Source: Methanococcoides sp. LMO-2 (GTDB taxonomy: Archaea; Halobacteriota; Methanosarcinia; Methanosarcinales; Methanosarcinaceae). Taken from it: a DNA stretch of 64,000 nucleotides. The stretch covers positions 38,047-102,046 of the forward strand of contig NZ_JBCAUS010000005.1 in the NCBI RefSeq assembly GCF_038432375.1, written 5' to 3'. Below are positions 17,239 to 25,442 of the stretch, one piece after another; position 1 is the stretch's first letter, and the number at the start of each line of letters is the position of its first letter. Position numbers and translations under genes: made by a program. The notes under the pieces are model-generated. The model saw only the letters and a list, made by a program, of their open reading frames with translations. It did not search any database and was not told the DNA's origin.

Positions 17239-17850
17239 TTATCCACCTCTTGCGAGCTTCCTTGCTCTTCTATAATTGACTATTGCCATCAAAATACCTA
17301 TTGTGAGGAAAGCCCCCGGTGAAAGGATCATGTAGGTGATCGGATTGATCGGGATACTGATAACTTCCAGACCAAATACCACGATCTGGCCGGTTCCCAG
17401 AAGTTCCCTGATACCTCCAATGAGCACAAGGACAAGAAGGAAACCTGTTGATATACCCAATGCATCGATCAGAGAATAGAACATGTTGTTCTTGTTAGCA
17501 TATGCTTCAGCACGTCCAATGATGATACAGTTGACAACAATAAGAGGAATGAAAACACCCAACGCCGCATACATCGGTGGGAAATAAGCCTTCATAACCA
17601 TCTCTACGATCGAAACGAACGTTGCTATTATCAAAATGAATATTGGCAATCTCACAGAAGCAGGGATCTGCTTCCTCAGGCCAGAGACCAGAAGGTTGGA
17701 ACAGATAAGTACAAAAGCCGTTCCAGCTGACATACCAATAGCATTATCAATGGACGTGGTAACTGCCAATGTAGGACAAAGACCCAATACCAAAGCAAAT
17801 ACAGGGTTATCCTTTGTAATTCCACGAATAAATTCACTTAAAGCATTCAT
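17239..17850 (-). CDS. rnfE: Rnf complex subunit RnfE
   Basis: Integral membrane subunit of 203 residues, paired with RnfA. It starts MNALSEFIRGITKDNPVFALVLGLCPTLA, with the conserved Cys in the first helix region, and has PLIVVNCIIIGRAEAYA in the second repeat. Six membrane helices are evident. It lies 12 bases after rnfG and directly before rnfA. Confidence 0.96.
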   Translation of the reverse strand: MNALSEFIRGITKDNPVFALVLGLCPTLAVTTSIDNAIGMSAGTAFVLICSNLLVSGLRKQIPASVRLPIFILIIATFVSIVEMVMKAYFPPMYAALGVFIPLIVVNCIIIGRAEAYANKNNMFYSLIDALGISTGFLLVLVLIGGIRELLGTGQIVVFGLEVISIPINPITYMILSPGAFLTIGILMAIVNYRRARKLARGG

Positions 17851-17861
17851 AACATCACCTT

Positions 17862-18434
17862 TTAAGCCTCTGCTACCTGTATATCTCCAATCTGGGCATT
17901 CAGGGCATCTACCACTGCCTGAGATGATATCGTGGCACCGGTAATTGAATCAATTGCACCACCAGACTTTGACAAACTCAGGTCTGCTACTTTCACATTA
18001 TTGAACTGGTCCCTGAAAGGTGGTTCAGTGATCTTGGACCCCAGACCAGGAGTTTCAGCATGAGACATGATACTCATGCCAGTAACTTCATTGAATGAAG
18101 CATCAACCCCTCCGGCAACTTCCAATAATCCCTGTGCACCAGGGTGTTGCCTGAAGAAAGCATATCCGATAAGATTCCCGGAACTGTCTTTTGCACGGTA
18201 ATACAATATTTCCCGGTCACCTTCATCGTTAATGATCTCATCACCATACACAGCTTCAAATTCTGCAGCTTGAGGCATCAATTCAGCAAGCGTTGAAGTT
18301 CTCGCTTCTTCATAATTCTTCTTTAATTGTTCACTTGTAGGCACATATGTTACAGCCAGAAGTGCTGAAGCAATGACAGATATCAACACCAGCTTACCTA
18401 TGATAACTACTACATCCTTGTTTGACTCAGTCAT
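17862..18434 (-). CDS. rnfG: Rnf complex subunit RnfG
   Basis: FMN-binding subunit of 190 residues, with one N-terminal membrane helix (VIIGKLVLISVIASALLAVTYV) and an extracytoplasmic FMN-binding domain. The flavinylation motif DSITGATISS near residue 165 provides the threonine that takes covalent FMN from ApbE, whose gene lies upstream on the other strand. The gene overlaps rnfD by eight bases. In methanogens RnfG is thought to exchange electrons with the cytochrome MmcA. Confidence 0.96.
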   Translation of the reverse strand: MTESNKDVVVIIGKLVLISVIASALLAVTYVPTSEQLKKNYEEARTSTLAELMPQAAEFEAVYGDEIINDEGDREILYYRAKDSSGNLIGYAFFRQHPGAQGLLEVAGGVDASFNEVTGMSIMSHAETPGLGSKITEPPFRDQFNNVKVADLSLSKSGGAIDSITGATISSQAVVDALNAQIGDIQVAEA

Positions 18435-19356
18435 TTAATAGCACCTCCAGGCGATCCTTGAAAGGAACCTTTGAAAGGATACGCTTGTACTTGCGCTGTA
18501 AGAAAGTCTCTGAACCATAAGAACCAGGAAGTGTGTTATTGTCTATCAATGATGAAACACAGTTTGCAAGGAACAGACCATAGAAGATCGCATCAACATA
18601 ATTTGCAAAATGGCCATATACTACGACAAGAACACCACAAACAATTCCATAAATAACACGACCGTTCTTGGTGACAGGTGAACTGGAAGTATCCGTTGCA
18701 AGGAACAGGATACCAAACAGGACAACACCGAGAACAACGTATGACAGACTATCACCAACAAGAACTGCAAGCAGGATCGTGGTCACAAAGAATGAAACTG
18801 GAATTCTCCATTCCACATAGCGCAGTAATATAAGGATACAACCTGGGATCAACAATGCGAGAGGTGATACACCTGCGATGTGACCTGCACCTGTTTCCAA
18901 TATCAGGTCAGACAGAGCAGTAGTCTGAGGATAGGAATACGGACTCATTATTGACCACCATGCAAGGCTCAGGAATACCCATGCTGCAAGTACCGGGTTG
19001 AAAACATAGGATCCGATACCTCCAAACGCATGTTTTCCTATTCCGATCGCAAAGACAGAACCGATCATAGGAATCCATAAAGGAGCTTCCGGTGGTATAA
19101 TCATCGCAACCATCAGACCAATGAGAATTGTGTTTCCATCATCGATCGTTATCTTCTGATTAAATGCTTTCTGTATTGCGACCTCAGTCACTACTGCTGC
19201 AAAGATACTGGCAATGACCAGCCCTATTGCAGGAACACCAAATAAATATACAGATAACAAGAATACTGGCAGAAGAGCAATTATCTTCGCCCAGGTCATC
19301 TTCTTGAAAGTAATATTCTCTTTTCTGTGAGGGGGAGCTGAAATAGTAAATGTCAT
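18427..19356 (-). CDS. rnfD: Rnf complex subunit RnfD
   Basis: Integral membrane subunit of 309 residues with about ten helices, homologous to NqrB. It starts MTFTISAPPHRKENITFKKM, the family N-terminus. The motif YPQTTALSDLILETGAGHIAGVSPLA follows the large loop, and its TTA threonine region is the likely second FMN attachment area. I chose the ATG at 19354-19356, with GGAGG eight bases upstream; the longer reading from 19380 would overlap rnfC needlessly. The rnfC stop is two bases away. Confidence 0.95.
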   Translation of the reverse strand: MTFTISAPPHRKENITFKKMTWAKIIALLPVFLLSVYLFGVPAIGLVIASIFAAVVTEVAIQKAFNQKITIDDGNTILIGLMVAMIIPPEAPLWIPMIGSVFAIGIGKHAFGGIGSYVFNPVLAAWVFLSLAWWSIMSPYSYPQTTALSDLILETGAGHIAGVSPLALLIPGCILILLRYVEWRIPVSFFVTTILLAVLVGDSLSYVVLGVVLFGILFLATDTSSSPVTKNGRVIYGIVCGVLVVVYGHFANYVDAIFYGLFLANCVSSLIDNNTLPGSYGSETFLQRKYKRILSKVPFKDRLEVLLND

Positions 19357-19357
19357 C

Positions 19358-20716
19358 TTATTCGCCTCCACTGCATCCACATCCTAATTTAAGATTAGCA
19401 GGGGATTCTTTTGGAGCTAAGTCTTCATACGCCTTTTCGATAGAATTCTTTGCATATTTTATCAGTTGCAGAACATGTATCTTCGAAGGACACACTGCTG
19501 CACATCTGCCACATTCCACACAATTCATGATATGCATCTGGCGGCATTCATCAAAGCGTCCCTGATCGGATAGTGCTGCGATCCTGCTTGGAACAAGATT
19601 CACAGGACACACATCTATGCATCTTGCACAATGAGTACAGTCAACGGATTCGCCTCTTACAACCTCATCAGCCGACTGGACGTATATGGATGTCGTTGTC
19701 TTGCTCACCGGCACTTCATCGGTATACTGTGCAACACCTGTGATAGAACCATTTGCAATGAGCTTGCCAGGTTCACCGATGTACCCACCACATGCCTCAA
19801 TTACATCTTTGAATGTAGTTCCGATCTTCACAAGGATCTTCTGTGGGTTATTCACTTTTCCGGAAACAGAGACCACGGTCTCGATATATGGTTTCCCTGC
19901 ATTTACTGCATCATAAAGTGCTTTTGCAGATTTTACACTGCATATCGCAACACCAACATCAGTAGGCACACAACCAAAAGAAACCTTCCTTCCTGTAACA
20001 TTAAAGGTGAACAAATCAAGGATCTTCTTACCGTAGATGTGTTCCTGTGATACGACCACAATGTCAGATGCCATATCCTTGAAGTAATAGCTGACCTTCC
20101 TCTTGCCGACAAGTGGAGCAACAGTTATTGGCTTTCCATCATAGTTCAATCCGTCAAAAGAATTGATGGATTCAAGGTCATCGTTCCTTAGTACAATAGC
20201 ACCCTTTGAGGCACCTGAAGCCTTCATCAATAACTTCAGTGCATCAAGCATCTGTGATGAATACTGGGAAGGTGTATCATAATGACCACCGATCCATTCA
20301 GATGAAGTGGCATTTACCAGTACGATATCTACCTTTTTGCCTTCCGGCCTGAGTACCATATGTGTAGGGCACCCATAATGCTCAACGATACCGGCTTCCT
20401 TTATGAGATCTGCAAGTTCACCGGATGGAACTTCCTTTGGCTTGAGATCGGCACATTCAGCCTCTTCAGATGGCTGAATTATAACGCTGTTTACCTTGTT
20501 TCCGTTTGGATGAGGTGCTTCCTCAACGGAAAGAACTTCCCCGGATACGCTTGAATGGACAGATGCGGAATTATAAGCTCCGCATTCGCCTATCTTCTGC
20601 CCTTCACAGACCATATCCCCTTTCTTCACAAGCGGTTCACATGCAGTGCCGTCATGTTGCTTTAAGGGAATAATGACCTTTTCAGGTATATTTTTCATTA
20701 TATTGACCTTTGTCAC
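19358..20716 (-). CDS. rnfC: Rnf complex subunit RnfC
   Basis: Cytoplasmic iron-sulfur/flavoprotein subunit of 452 residues. It has the RnfC barrel-sandwich N-terminus (VIIPLKQHDGTACEPLVKKGDMV), a Nqo1-like central domain, a SLBB region (PQKILVKIGTTFKDVIEACGGY) and two [4Fe-4S] motifs, CTHCARCIDVCPVN and CVECGRCAAVCPSK. I chose the GTG at 20714-20716 because AAGGAG lies nine bases upstream; the ATG at 20696-20698 is also possible. It follows mmcA closely. In archaeal Rnf the NADH site is thought not to be used, since ferredoxin donates and MmcA or methanophenazine accepts. Confidence 0.95.
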   Translation of the reverse strand: MTKVNIMKNIPEKVIIPLKQHDGTACEPLVKKGDMVCEGQKIGECGAYNSASVHSSVSGEVLSVEEAPHPNGNKVNSVIIQPSEEAECADLKPKEVPSGELADLIKEAGIVEHYGCPTHMVLRPEGKKVDIVLVNATSSEWIGGHYDTPSQYSSQMLDALKLLMKASGASKGAIVLRNDDLESINSFDGLNYDGKPITVAPLVGKRKVSYYFKDMASDIVVVSQEHIYGKKILDLFTFNVTGRKVSFGCVPTDVGVAICSVKSAKALYDAVNAGKPYIETVVSVSGKVNNPQKILVKIGTTFKDVIEACGGYIGEPGKLIANGSITGVAQYTDEVPVSKTTTSIYVQSADEVVRGESVDCTHCARCIDVCPVNLVPSRIAALSDQGRFDECRQMHIMNCVECGRCAAVCPSKIHVLQLIKYAKNSIEKAYEDLAPKESPANLKLGCGCSGGE

Positions 20717-20729
20717 AAACACCAACTCC

Positions 20730-22205
20730 TTAGAACGCAGGCTCCCTTTCAACTTCAGGAGGCTTTGCTCCCGGTATGGTCACACCGATCGTCTTTGTTG
20801 TGAAATCTGTTGGCGGATCTGTCTCTGCAGGATCGGAATCGTAGCCAATAACCTCCCAGTCGATCGCTGTTGCAGTTGAACCGTGGCAATCAGCACACTC
20901 CAATGGGTCTGCCATTCCAACCTCTGAACCTGCGATATTGTGACTCAGCCTGTAATGAAGGTCAACTGTCCTGAGAACAGCATTCGGATAATCAGCTTCA
21001 CCATCAGCATTTCCATCATAGCTTCTCATTTCTTCTACAGTAACAGCACCGTCCTGATCTGCATCAGCGGCTTTCACGTGTGCCACAGGTATCGCATCAC
21101 CAGATTCCTTGCTGGTGTCTGGTGCTTCTGCGACCTCAGGGTTTACACCTTCGTCCCACCAGATACCTGTCACAACATTGAAAGGTGCGAGTTTCACGTC
21201 CGGATCATCCTTCTCATCAGGGATCCTCAGTTCATCTTCTCCGACACCATTGGACCATGCGACCACAGGTTTGATCGTGTCCATCTTGTAGGAATCAACA
21301 CGTTCGCCGTTTGACCAATCAAAGGACTCAAGGGTAGTTCCAGCTGGAAGTTCTCCTCCCGGAAGTGCAGGAATGTGACATGTTTCACATTCTACGGCCT
21401 CAAGGTGAGCATCTGCAATAGGTCCATGTGAAATACCTGCGTGGCATTCTGCATCATCGCAGCTGCGAGTTTCAGCTTCCAGTTCATGGATATCTTCAAC
21501 ATCTGACTTTACGAAAAGACTTGAATGCGATATCTCATGACACTCAGCACATTCAACCTCAGCATGTACATCGAACTCCTCATAATCAGGTGCAGACCAC
21601 ATTACAGCTGTTGTAGGAACATTTGCCACATGGCAGTTATCAGAACATGATTCCTTCGTAGGTGCACCGTTTACGGTGTCGTGGAACAATAGTAACAGTG
21701 GAAGTGGAGTAACAGCATTTGAGAAATAGGTGAATTTCCTGATATTATCTTTCTGCACTGCAGCATTTGCATCGATCATTGCTGCTTCATTTGCATTCTC
21801 AAAGTCCCCTTCGCTGAACTTCATAGCACGTGCTTCAAAATCATACATGCCATATTGCTCATGGCAGACCATACAATCCACATCTACGCCATACTCTTCT
21901 AGTGCTCCTCCACCCGGATGATAAGCACCATAGAGTTCGAGCCACTCTTCTTCTCCTTCTGTCTCAATGTCAAAGTTTGTAAGTGGATCCCATTCATCAA
22001 TATCCCTCTGAATATGGGTATTGGTATCCACATGATCAGCTACTGTGAAGTGACATCCTCCACAACTTGAGTCCGACCATTCCCCTTCGGTCATATAGTG
22101 ATGAGCGATCGCGTCATTGCCACTGTAACCCAGGCTAGCGAAAACTCCTGCAAATGCGAAGATGAAAATGGCGGCTGCCAGTAATATAACTTCTAATCTT
22201 GCCAT
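20730..22205 (-). CDS. mmcA: multihaem cytochrome c MmcA
   Basis: Extracytoplasmic cytochrome of 491 residues co-encoded with Rnf, as in Methanosarcina acetivorans. It has an N-terminal signal/anchor (VILLAAAIFIFAFAGVFASLG). Haem motifs in order are CGGCH, CMVCH, CSDNCH (CX3CH), CAECH, CDDAECH (CX4CH), CETCH and CADCH: five standard and two widened sites, fitting a seven-haem protein. Between the sixth and seventh sites lies a canonical EF-hand loop DADQDGAVTVEE followed by a degenerate second loop DGNADGEADY, which I did not expect in a cytochrome. It probably takes electrons from Rnf and passes them to methanophenazine or outside acceptors. Confidence 0.95.
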   Translation of the reverse strand: MARLEVILLAAAIFIFAFAGVFASLGYSGNDAIAHHYMTEGEWSDSSCGGCHFTVADHVDTNTHIQRDIDEWDPLTNFDIETEGEEEWLELYGAYHPGGGALEEYGVDVDCMVCHEQYGMYDFEARAMKFSEGDFENANEAAMIDANAAVQKDNIRKFTYFSNAVTPLPLLLLFHDTVNGAPTKESCSDNCHVANVPTTAVMWSAPDYEEFDVHAEVECAECHEISHSSLFVKSDVEDIHELEAETRSCDDAECHAGISHGPIADAHLEAVECETCHIPALPGGELPAGTTLESFDWSNGERVDSYKMDTIKPVVAWSNGVGEDELRIPDEKDDPDVKLAPFNVVTGIWWDEGVNPEVAEAPDTSKESGDAIPVAHVKAADADQDGAVTVEEMRSYDGNADGEADYPNAVLRTVDLHYRLSHNIAGSEVGMADPLECADCHGSTATAIDWEVIGYDSDPAETDPPTDFTTKTIGVTIPGAKPPEVEREPAF

Positions 22206-22216
22206 CTGATCCCCTC

Positions 22217-22618
22217 TTAATCCTCTGCTACGTCCTCCAATTCCTTGAGGACAACACCGATAATTGTAGTAAGATGCTGTTCTTCCAGAACGGTCATGTT
22301 ATCAGATACATATTTGTGAAGGTCGAAGCTCTTGGGTATTTCCCTTACATTAAAATCAAAGACCTTGTCCAGAAGACCTTTCTTTGGCGTTATGCCCAAA
22401 AAATTAACATCAAGGCGTTTTCCGACCTTGTGTGCTTTCACTTCGATCTTATCCAGCGGAGAACCGGATTTTACATAGATCATGTGATGATCGGCACCAA
22501 ATTGTTTTTCGATGCCTTTCCAACCATATTCCTCTATGATCTGATGAATTGCAACGGCGAGATACTTATCCTTCCCTGTATTTCCTCCCGACGCAATTCC
22601 TGCACTAGAATCACTCAT
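22217..22618 (-). CDS. unknown first gene of the rnf operon
   Basis: A 133-residue soluble protein starting MSDSSAGIASGGNTGKDKYL. It has a mixed alpha/beta pattern (AIHQIIEEYGWKGIEKQFGADHHMIYVKSG, KIEVKAHKVGKRLDVNFLG). No cysteine, haem or membrane motif is visible. I do not recognise the family. It lies 11 bases before mmcA and so begins the Rnf transcript. I chose the ATG at 22616-22618, with GGATG about nine bases upstream; an ATG at 22634-22636 would add six residues. Confidence 0.8.
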   Translation of the reverse strand: MSDSSAGIASGGNTGKDKYLAVAIHQIIEEYGWKGIEKQFGADHHMIYVKSGSPLDKIEVKAHKVGKRLDVNFLGITPKKGLLDKVFDFNVREIPKSFDLHKYVSDNMTVLEEQHLTTIIGVVLKELEDVAED

Positions 22619-22743
22619 TCTTACACATCCTATCATGAATAATAATTAACATCCGTCGACTATTATAATTGCCAGAATCATTGATTGTGAATATTTATAG
22701 GTTTCGAAATAAGCTTAATATTAAGCACATATATCCCTAAGGC
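22619..22743. promoter_or_regulatory. divergent promoter region rnf/apbE
   Basis: The gap between the two divergent units holds a TATA-like run for apbE (GAATATTTATAGG, about 22688-22700) and a minus-strand AATTATAATAG run (about 22660-22671) for the Rnf operon. Sharing this region would allow co-regulation of Rnf and its flavin transferase. Confidence 0.5.
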
Positions 22744-23775
22744 ATGGACAAAAAAACAGTTCTATTGCTAGTATTAATCGTTATAGTTACCGTTTCATTC
22801 AGCGCATTATATGAAGAGCAGGAGAGCAGTTTTCCAATACAGAATGAAATATTTAACACAGATTCCCGCAGCATAATGGATACAACAGTTACAATTTCGA
22901 TCTATGATTCTGACGGGGAACACGCGGGACAGACCATAGACAAGGCTTTTGAAAGAGTTGAGAACGTCGATGGCATCATGAGCACTTACAAGAATGAAAG
23001 CCAGGCAAGTGCCCTTAATGAACATTCAAAGCTTGAAGGAGCTTCACCTGACCTGATCTATGTTGTTGAGCGCTCACTATATTATTCAGAGATAAGCAAT
23101 GGTGCATTTGATATCACGGTCATGCCGATACTCGATCTCTGGGCAAGCAAGTTCAGCCCCGGTGGAACATACAAGCCGCCCACACAGGAAGAGATAGACA
23201 CCACCCTTGAGCTTGTTGATTACAGAATGATCACCATCGAAGGTGACAATATATACATGGAACCAGGCATGAAGATCGCCCTTGGAGGAATAGCAAAAGG
23301 ATATGCTGTTGACCAGGCCATAGAAGTGTTGCTCTCAGAAGGCATAACCAGTTGTTTTGTTGATGCCGGAGGAGACGGAAGGTACATTGGCACAAAACCA
23401 GACGGAAGCCAGTGGACAGTTGGACTCCAGAATCCCGACAAGCAGGGAGATTTCATCACCGTCATGAAGCTTGAAGATATGGCCGTTGCAACAAGCGGCA
23501 ACTATGAACGCTATTTCAGTGATGCTGCAAAGGTCTCACACATTTCCGACCCAAGGACCGGTTACTCAGTTAAAGAACTTATCAGTGCAACGGTAATTGC
23601 AGGAAGCACAATGGATGCCGATGCCCTTGCAACCACCGTATTCGTCCTCGGAGAAGAGGAAGGCATGCAGCTGATCGAATCCCTTGAAGGAGTGGAATGC
23701 CTGATCATCACATCGGACAAAAGGATACTTCGCTCAGAAGGCTTTGCAGAATACGAAACAATAATTGAACAATAA
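22744..23775 (+). CDS. apbE: FAD:protein FMN transferase ApbE
   Basis: A 343-residue enzyme that cleaves FAD and attaches FMN to threonine in the RnfG and RnfD motifs, outside the membrane. It has an N-terminal anchor (TVLLLVLIVIVTVSFSALY). The ApbE patterns follow in order: MDTTVTISIYD, AFERVENVDGIMSTY, NGAFDITVMPILDLW, ALGGIAKGYAVDQAIEVL, FVDAGGDGRYIG, SGNYERYF, HISDPRTGYSV and a final MDADALATTVFVLG that holds the metal-binding residues. It is divergent from the rnf operon, matching its substrate. Confidence 0.95.
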   Translation: MDKKTVLLLVLIVIVTVSFSALYEEQESSFPIQNEIFNTDSRSIMDTTVTISIYDSDGEHAGQTIDKAFERVENVDGIMSTYKNESQASALNEHSKLEGASPDLIYVVERSLYYSEISNGAFDITVMPILDLWASKFSPGGTYKPPTQEEIDTTLELVDYRMITIEGDNIYMEPGMKIALGGIAKGYAVDQAIEVLLSEGITSCFVDAGGDGRYIGTKPDGSQWTVGLQNPDKQGDFITVMKLEDMAVATSGNYERYFSDAAKVSHISDPRTGYSVKELISATVIAGSTMDADALATTVFVLGEEEGMQLIESLEGVECLIITSDKRILRSEGFAEYETIIEQ

Positions 23776-23792
23776 GGAGTTTGAGAGATTGT

Positions 23793-23833
23793 AGGAGTGG
23801 TGGCCAAAAAGCCATGCTCCTGCACATTTTTAC
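23793..23833 (+). terminator. terminator after apbE
   Basis: An imperfect hairpin pairs GGAGTGGTGGC (about 23794-23804) with GCCATGCTCC (23811-23820) and is followed by TGCACATTTTTAC. It lies in the short convergent gap between apbE and thpR. Confidence 0.55.
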
Positions 23834-23863
23834 GGCATTTATGCGAAATGGTGCATGACCTGG

Positions 23864-24409
23864 TCATTCCAGCATGACCTCATGAAGGGTTTCATATATA
23901 GGACCCTGAGGGGTCAGAGTGCTCTTCTTCAAACTTATCCTGTCAACCACCATTTTACCAAGCTCAACATCGCCTAGCTCGTCAAGCAGTTCCAGGAATT
24001 CATCCTTCTGGCCTGCAGGCATAAATTTTATTCTTGCCAGTGTAGCATGTGCAGTGAACTTCTTCTTATCCTTCTTGAACCTGAACTTTGAGAGGCTTGA
24101 TTCGACCTCATCATGAAGAAGCTCAAAGTTACCTTCCGCACCCAACCATAGAACCCTTGGAGCTTTAGGTTTTGGAAAAACCCCGATGCCCCCTATAAGT
24201 GCATCGAATGACCTGCACCTAACATTCCCCAATGCTTCCGCAACCTCCGGTACAGCGGACTCCTTTACTTCCCCGATGAACTTCATGGTCACATGTACAA
24301 GTTCCGGGTCCACCAGTTTCAATTTCAGACCGGAAAAACGTGATTGTATGCTACGGACCTCATCACGGAACTCCTCCGGCAGATCGACTGCAACAAATAT
24401 TCTGGCCAT
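23864..24409 (-). CDS. thpR: RNA 2',3'-cyclic phosphodiesterase ThpR
   Basis: A 181-residue member of the 2H phosphoesterase family (LigT). It opens the 2',3'-cyclic phosphate of RNA ends; some relatives show weak 2'-5' ligation in vitro. The two catalytic HxTx motifs are HVTM (about residue 40) and HATL (about residue 126). The start MARIFVAVDLPEEFRDEV is typical. It is divergent from dacZ and may act in tRNA or other RNA end processing. Confidence 0.92.
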   Translation of the reverse strand: MARIFVAVDLPEEFRDEVRSIQSRFSGLKLKLVDPELVHVTMKFIGEVKESAVPEVAEALGNVRCRSFDALIGGIGVFPKPKAPRVLWLGAEGNFELLHDEVESSLSKFRFKKDKKKFTAHATLARIKFMPAGQKDEFLELLDELGDVELGKMVVDRISLKKSTLTPQGPIYETLHEVMLE

Positions 24410-24518
24410 ATTAACAAAATAGATAGTATACCTGTTAAAGAATACTGTTGTGCCATATGGGATACATTATAGATAATATATATAATCGATAATTTCCATA
24501 ATTAATAATACAGAATAT

Positions 24519-25430
24519 ATGAGGGAATGGATGGATACTAACACTACAGCAAAAGTACTGGCAGGACATGCGGTCCGGATCGCTGAAGAACTTGGAGCTC
24601 CTGCCATAATAGTATCCGGGGACATTGAACTTGAGGATTTTGAAACAGACATTCCCATATATTATGTAACCAGACGTCAGAAAAGCATAATCGATAACCT
24701 GATCTCCGACACTGTCGATGAGGGCGACCACCTGAAGAAGATAATCGAACCCATTAACAGGGAAACATCAGGAAATGTCCAGTATATCGAAGAGGCAGCA
24801 GCTATTGAACATATCATAGGGGAGCTTAGAGAAGGTACCATCGTCGGATTGATCCAGACAAAGGAATCAAGCGCAATAGTGATCCACGAAATATCCCAGA
24901 GCCCCCTTATCAGGATACTTCAGGAATGTGAAGAAAGGATCGAACCCGAGGTCATGCGTGCGGCACTCACCATAGCATTTGATATTGCTGCAAGTGGAAG
25001 GGAAGGTCACAAGATCGGAACTGCTTTTATCCTGGGTGATACCGAGGAGGTAATGGAGCGTTCCCACCAGATGATACTCAACCCATATGCAGGTCACAAG
25101 GACGAGCACAGGAACATACTGGTAAAAAAGAACTGGGAGTCGATCAAGGAATTTGCCCTTCTTGACGGGATTTTTGTAATATCCAAAGAGGGTCTTGTCC
25201 ATGCTGCTGGCAGGTACCTTGATGTTGATGCAAAAGATGTCGACATTGAAAAGGGCCTGGGTGGAAGGCATGTATCAGCCGCTGCCATCACAAGGGACAC
25301 TTTCGCAATAGCTGTGACAATATCCGAATCCGGTGGTACTGTCAGAGTATATATGGATGGAAAAGAACTGCTTTGCCTGGACTACATCGAAAGGCCTGCA
25401 TTGGGCAGTGCCAGACAAAGACTTCGATGA
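24519..25430 (+). CDS. dacZ: diadenylate cyclase DacZ-type
   Basis: A 303-residue archaeal c-di-AMP synthase. The DAC domain occupies the C-terminal half: LLDGIFVISKEGLVHAAGRYL (DGA-like motif, here DGI) and LGGRHVSAAAITRDTFAIAVTISESGG (RHxxAA motif). The N-terminal half is an archaeal domain (AEELGAPAIIVSGD). Two ATPs are condensed to c-di-AMP, which affects osmotic and potassium balance in archaea. A start at the second ATG (24531) with GAGGGA just upstream is possible. A TATA-like ATATATAATC lies at about 24476-24486. Confidence 0.88.
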   Translation: MREWMDTNTTAKVLAGHAVRIAEELGAPAIIVSGDIELEDFETDIPIYYVTRRQKSIIDNLISDTVDEGDHLKKIIEPINRETSGNVQYIEEAAAIEHIIGELREGTIVGLIQTKESSAIVIHEISQSPLIRILQECEERIEPEVMRAALTIAFDIAASGREGHKIGTAFILGDTEEVMERSHQMILNPYAGHKDEHRNILVKKNWESIKEFALLDGIFVISKEGLVHAAGRYLDVDAKDVDIEKGLGGRHVSAAAITRDTFAIAVTISESGGTVRVYMDGKELLCLDYIERPALGSARQRLR

Positions 25431-25442
25431 TAGCTGATTCTA

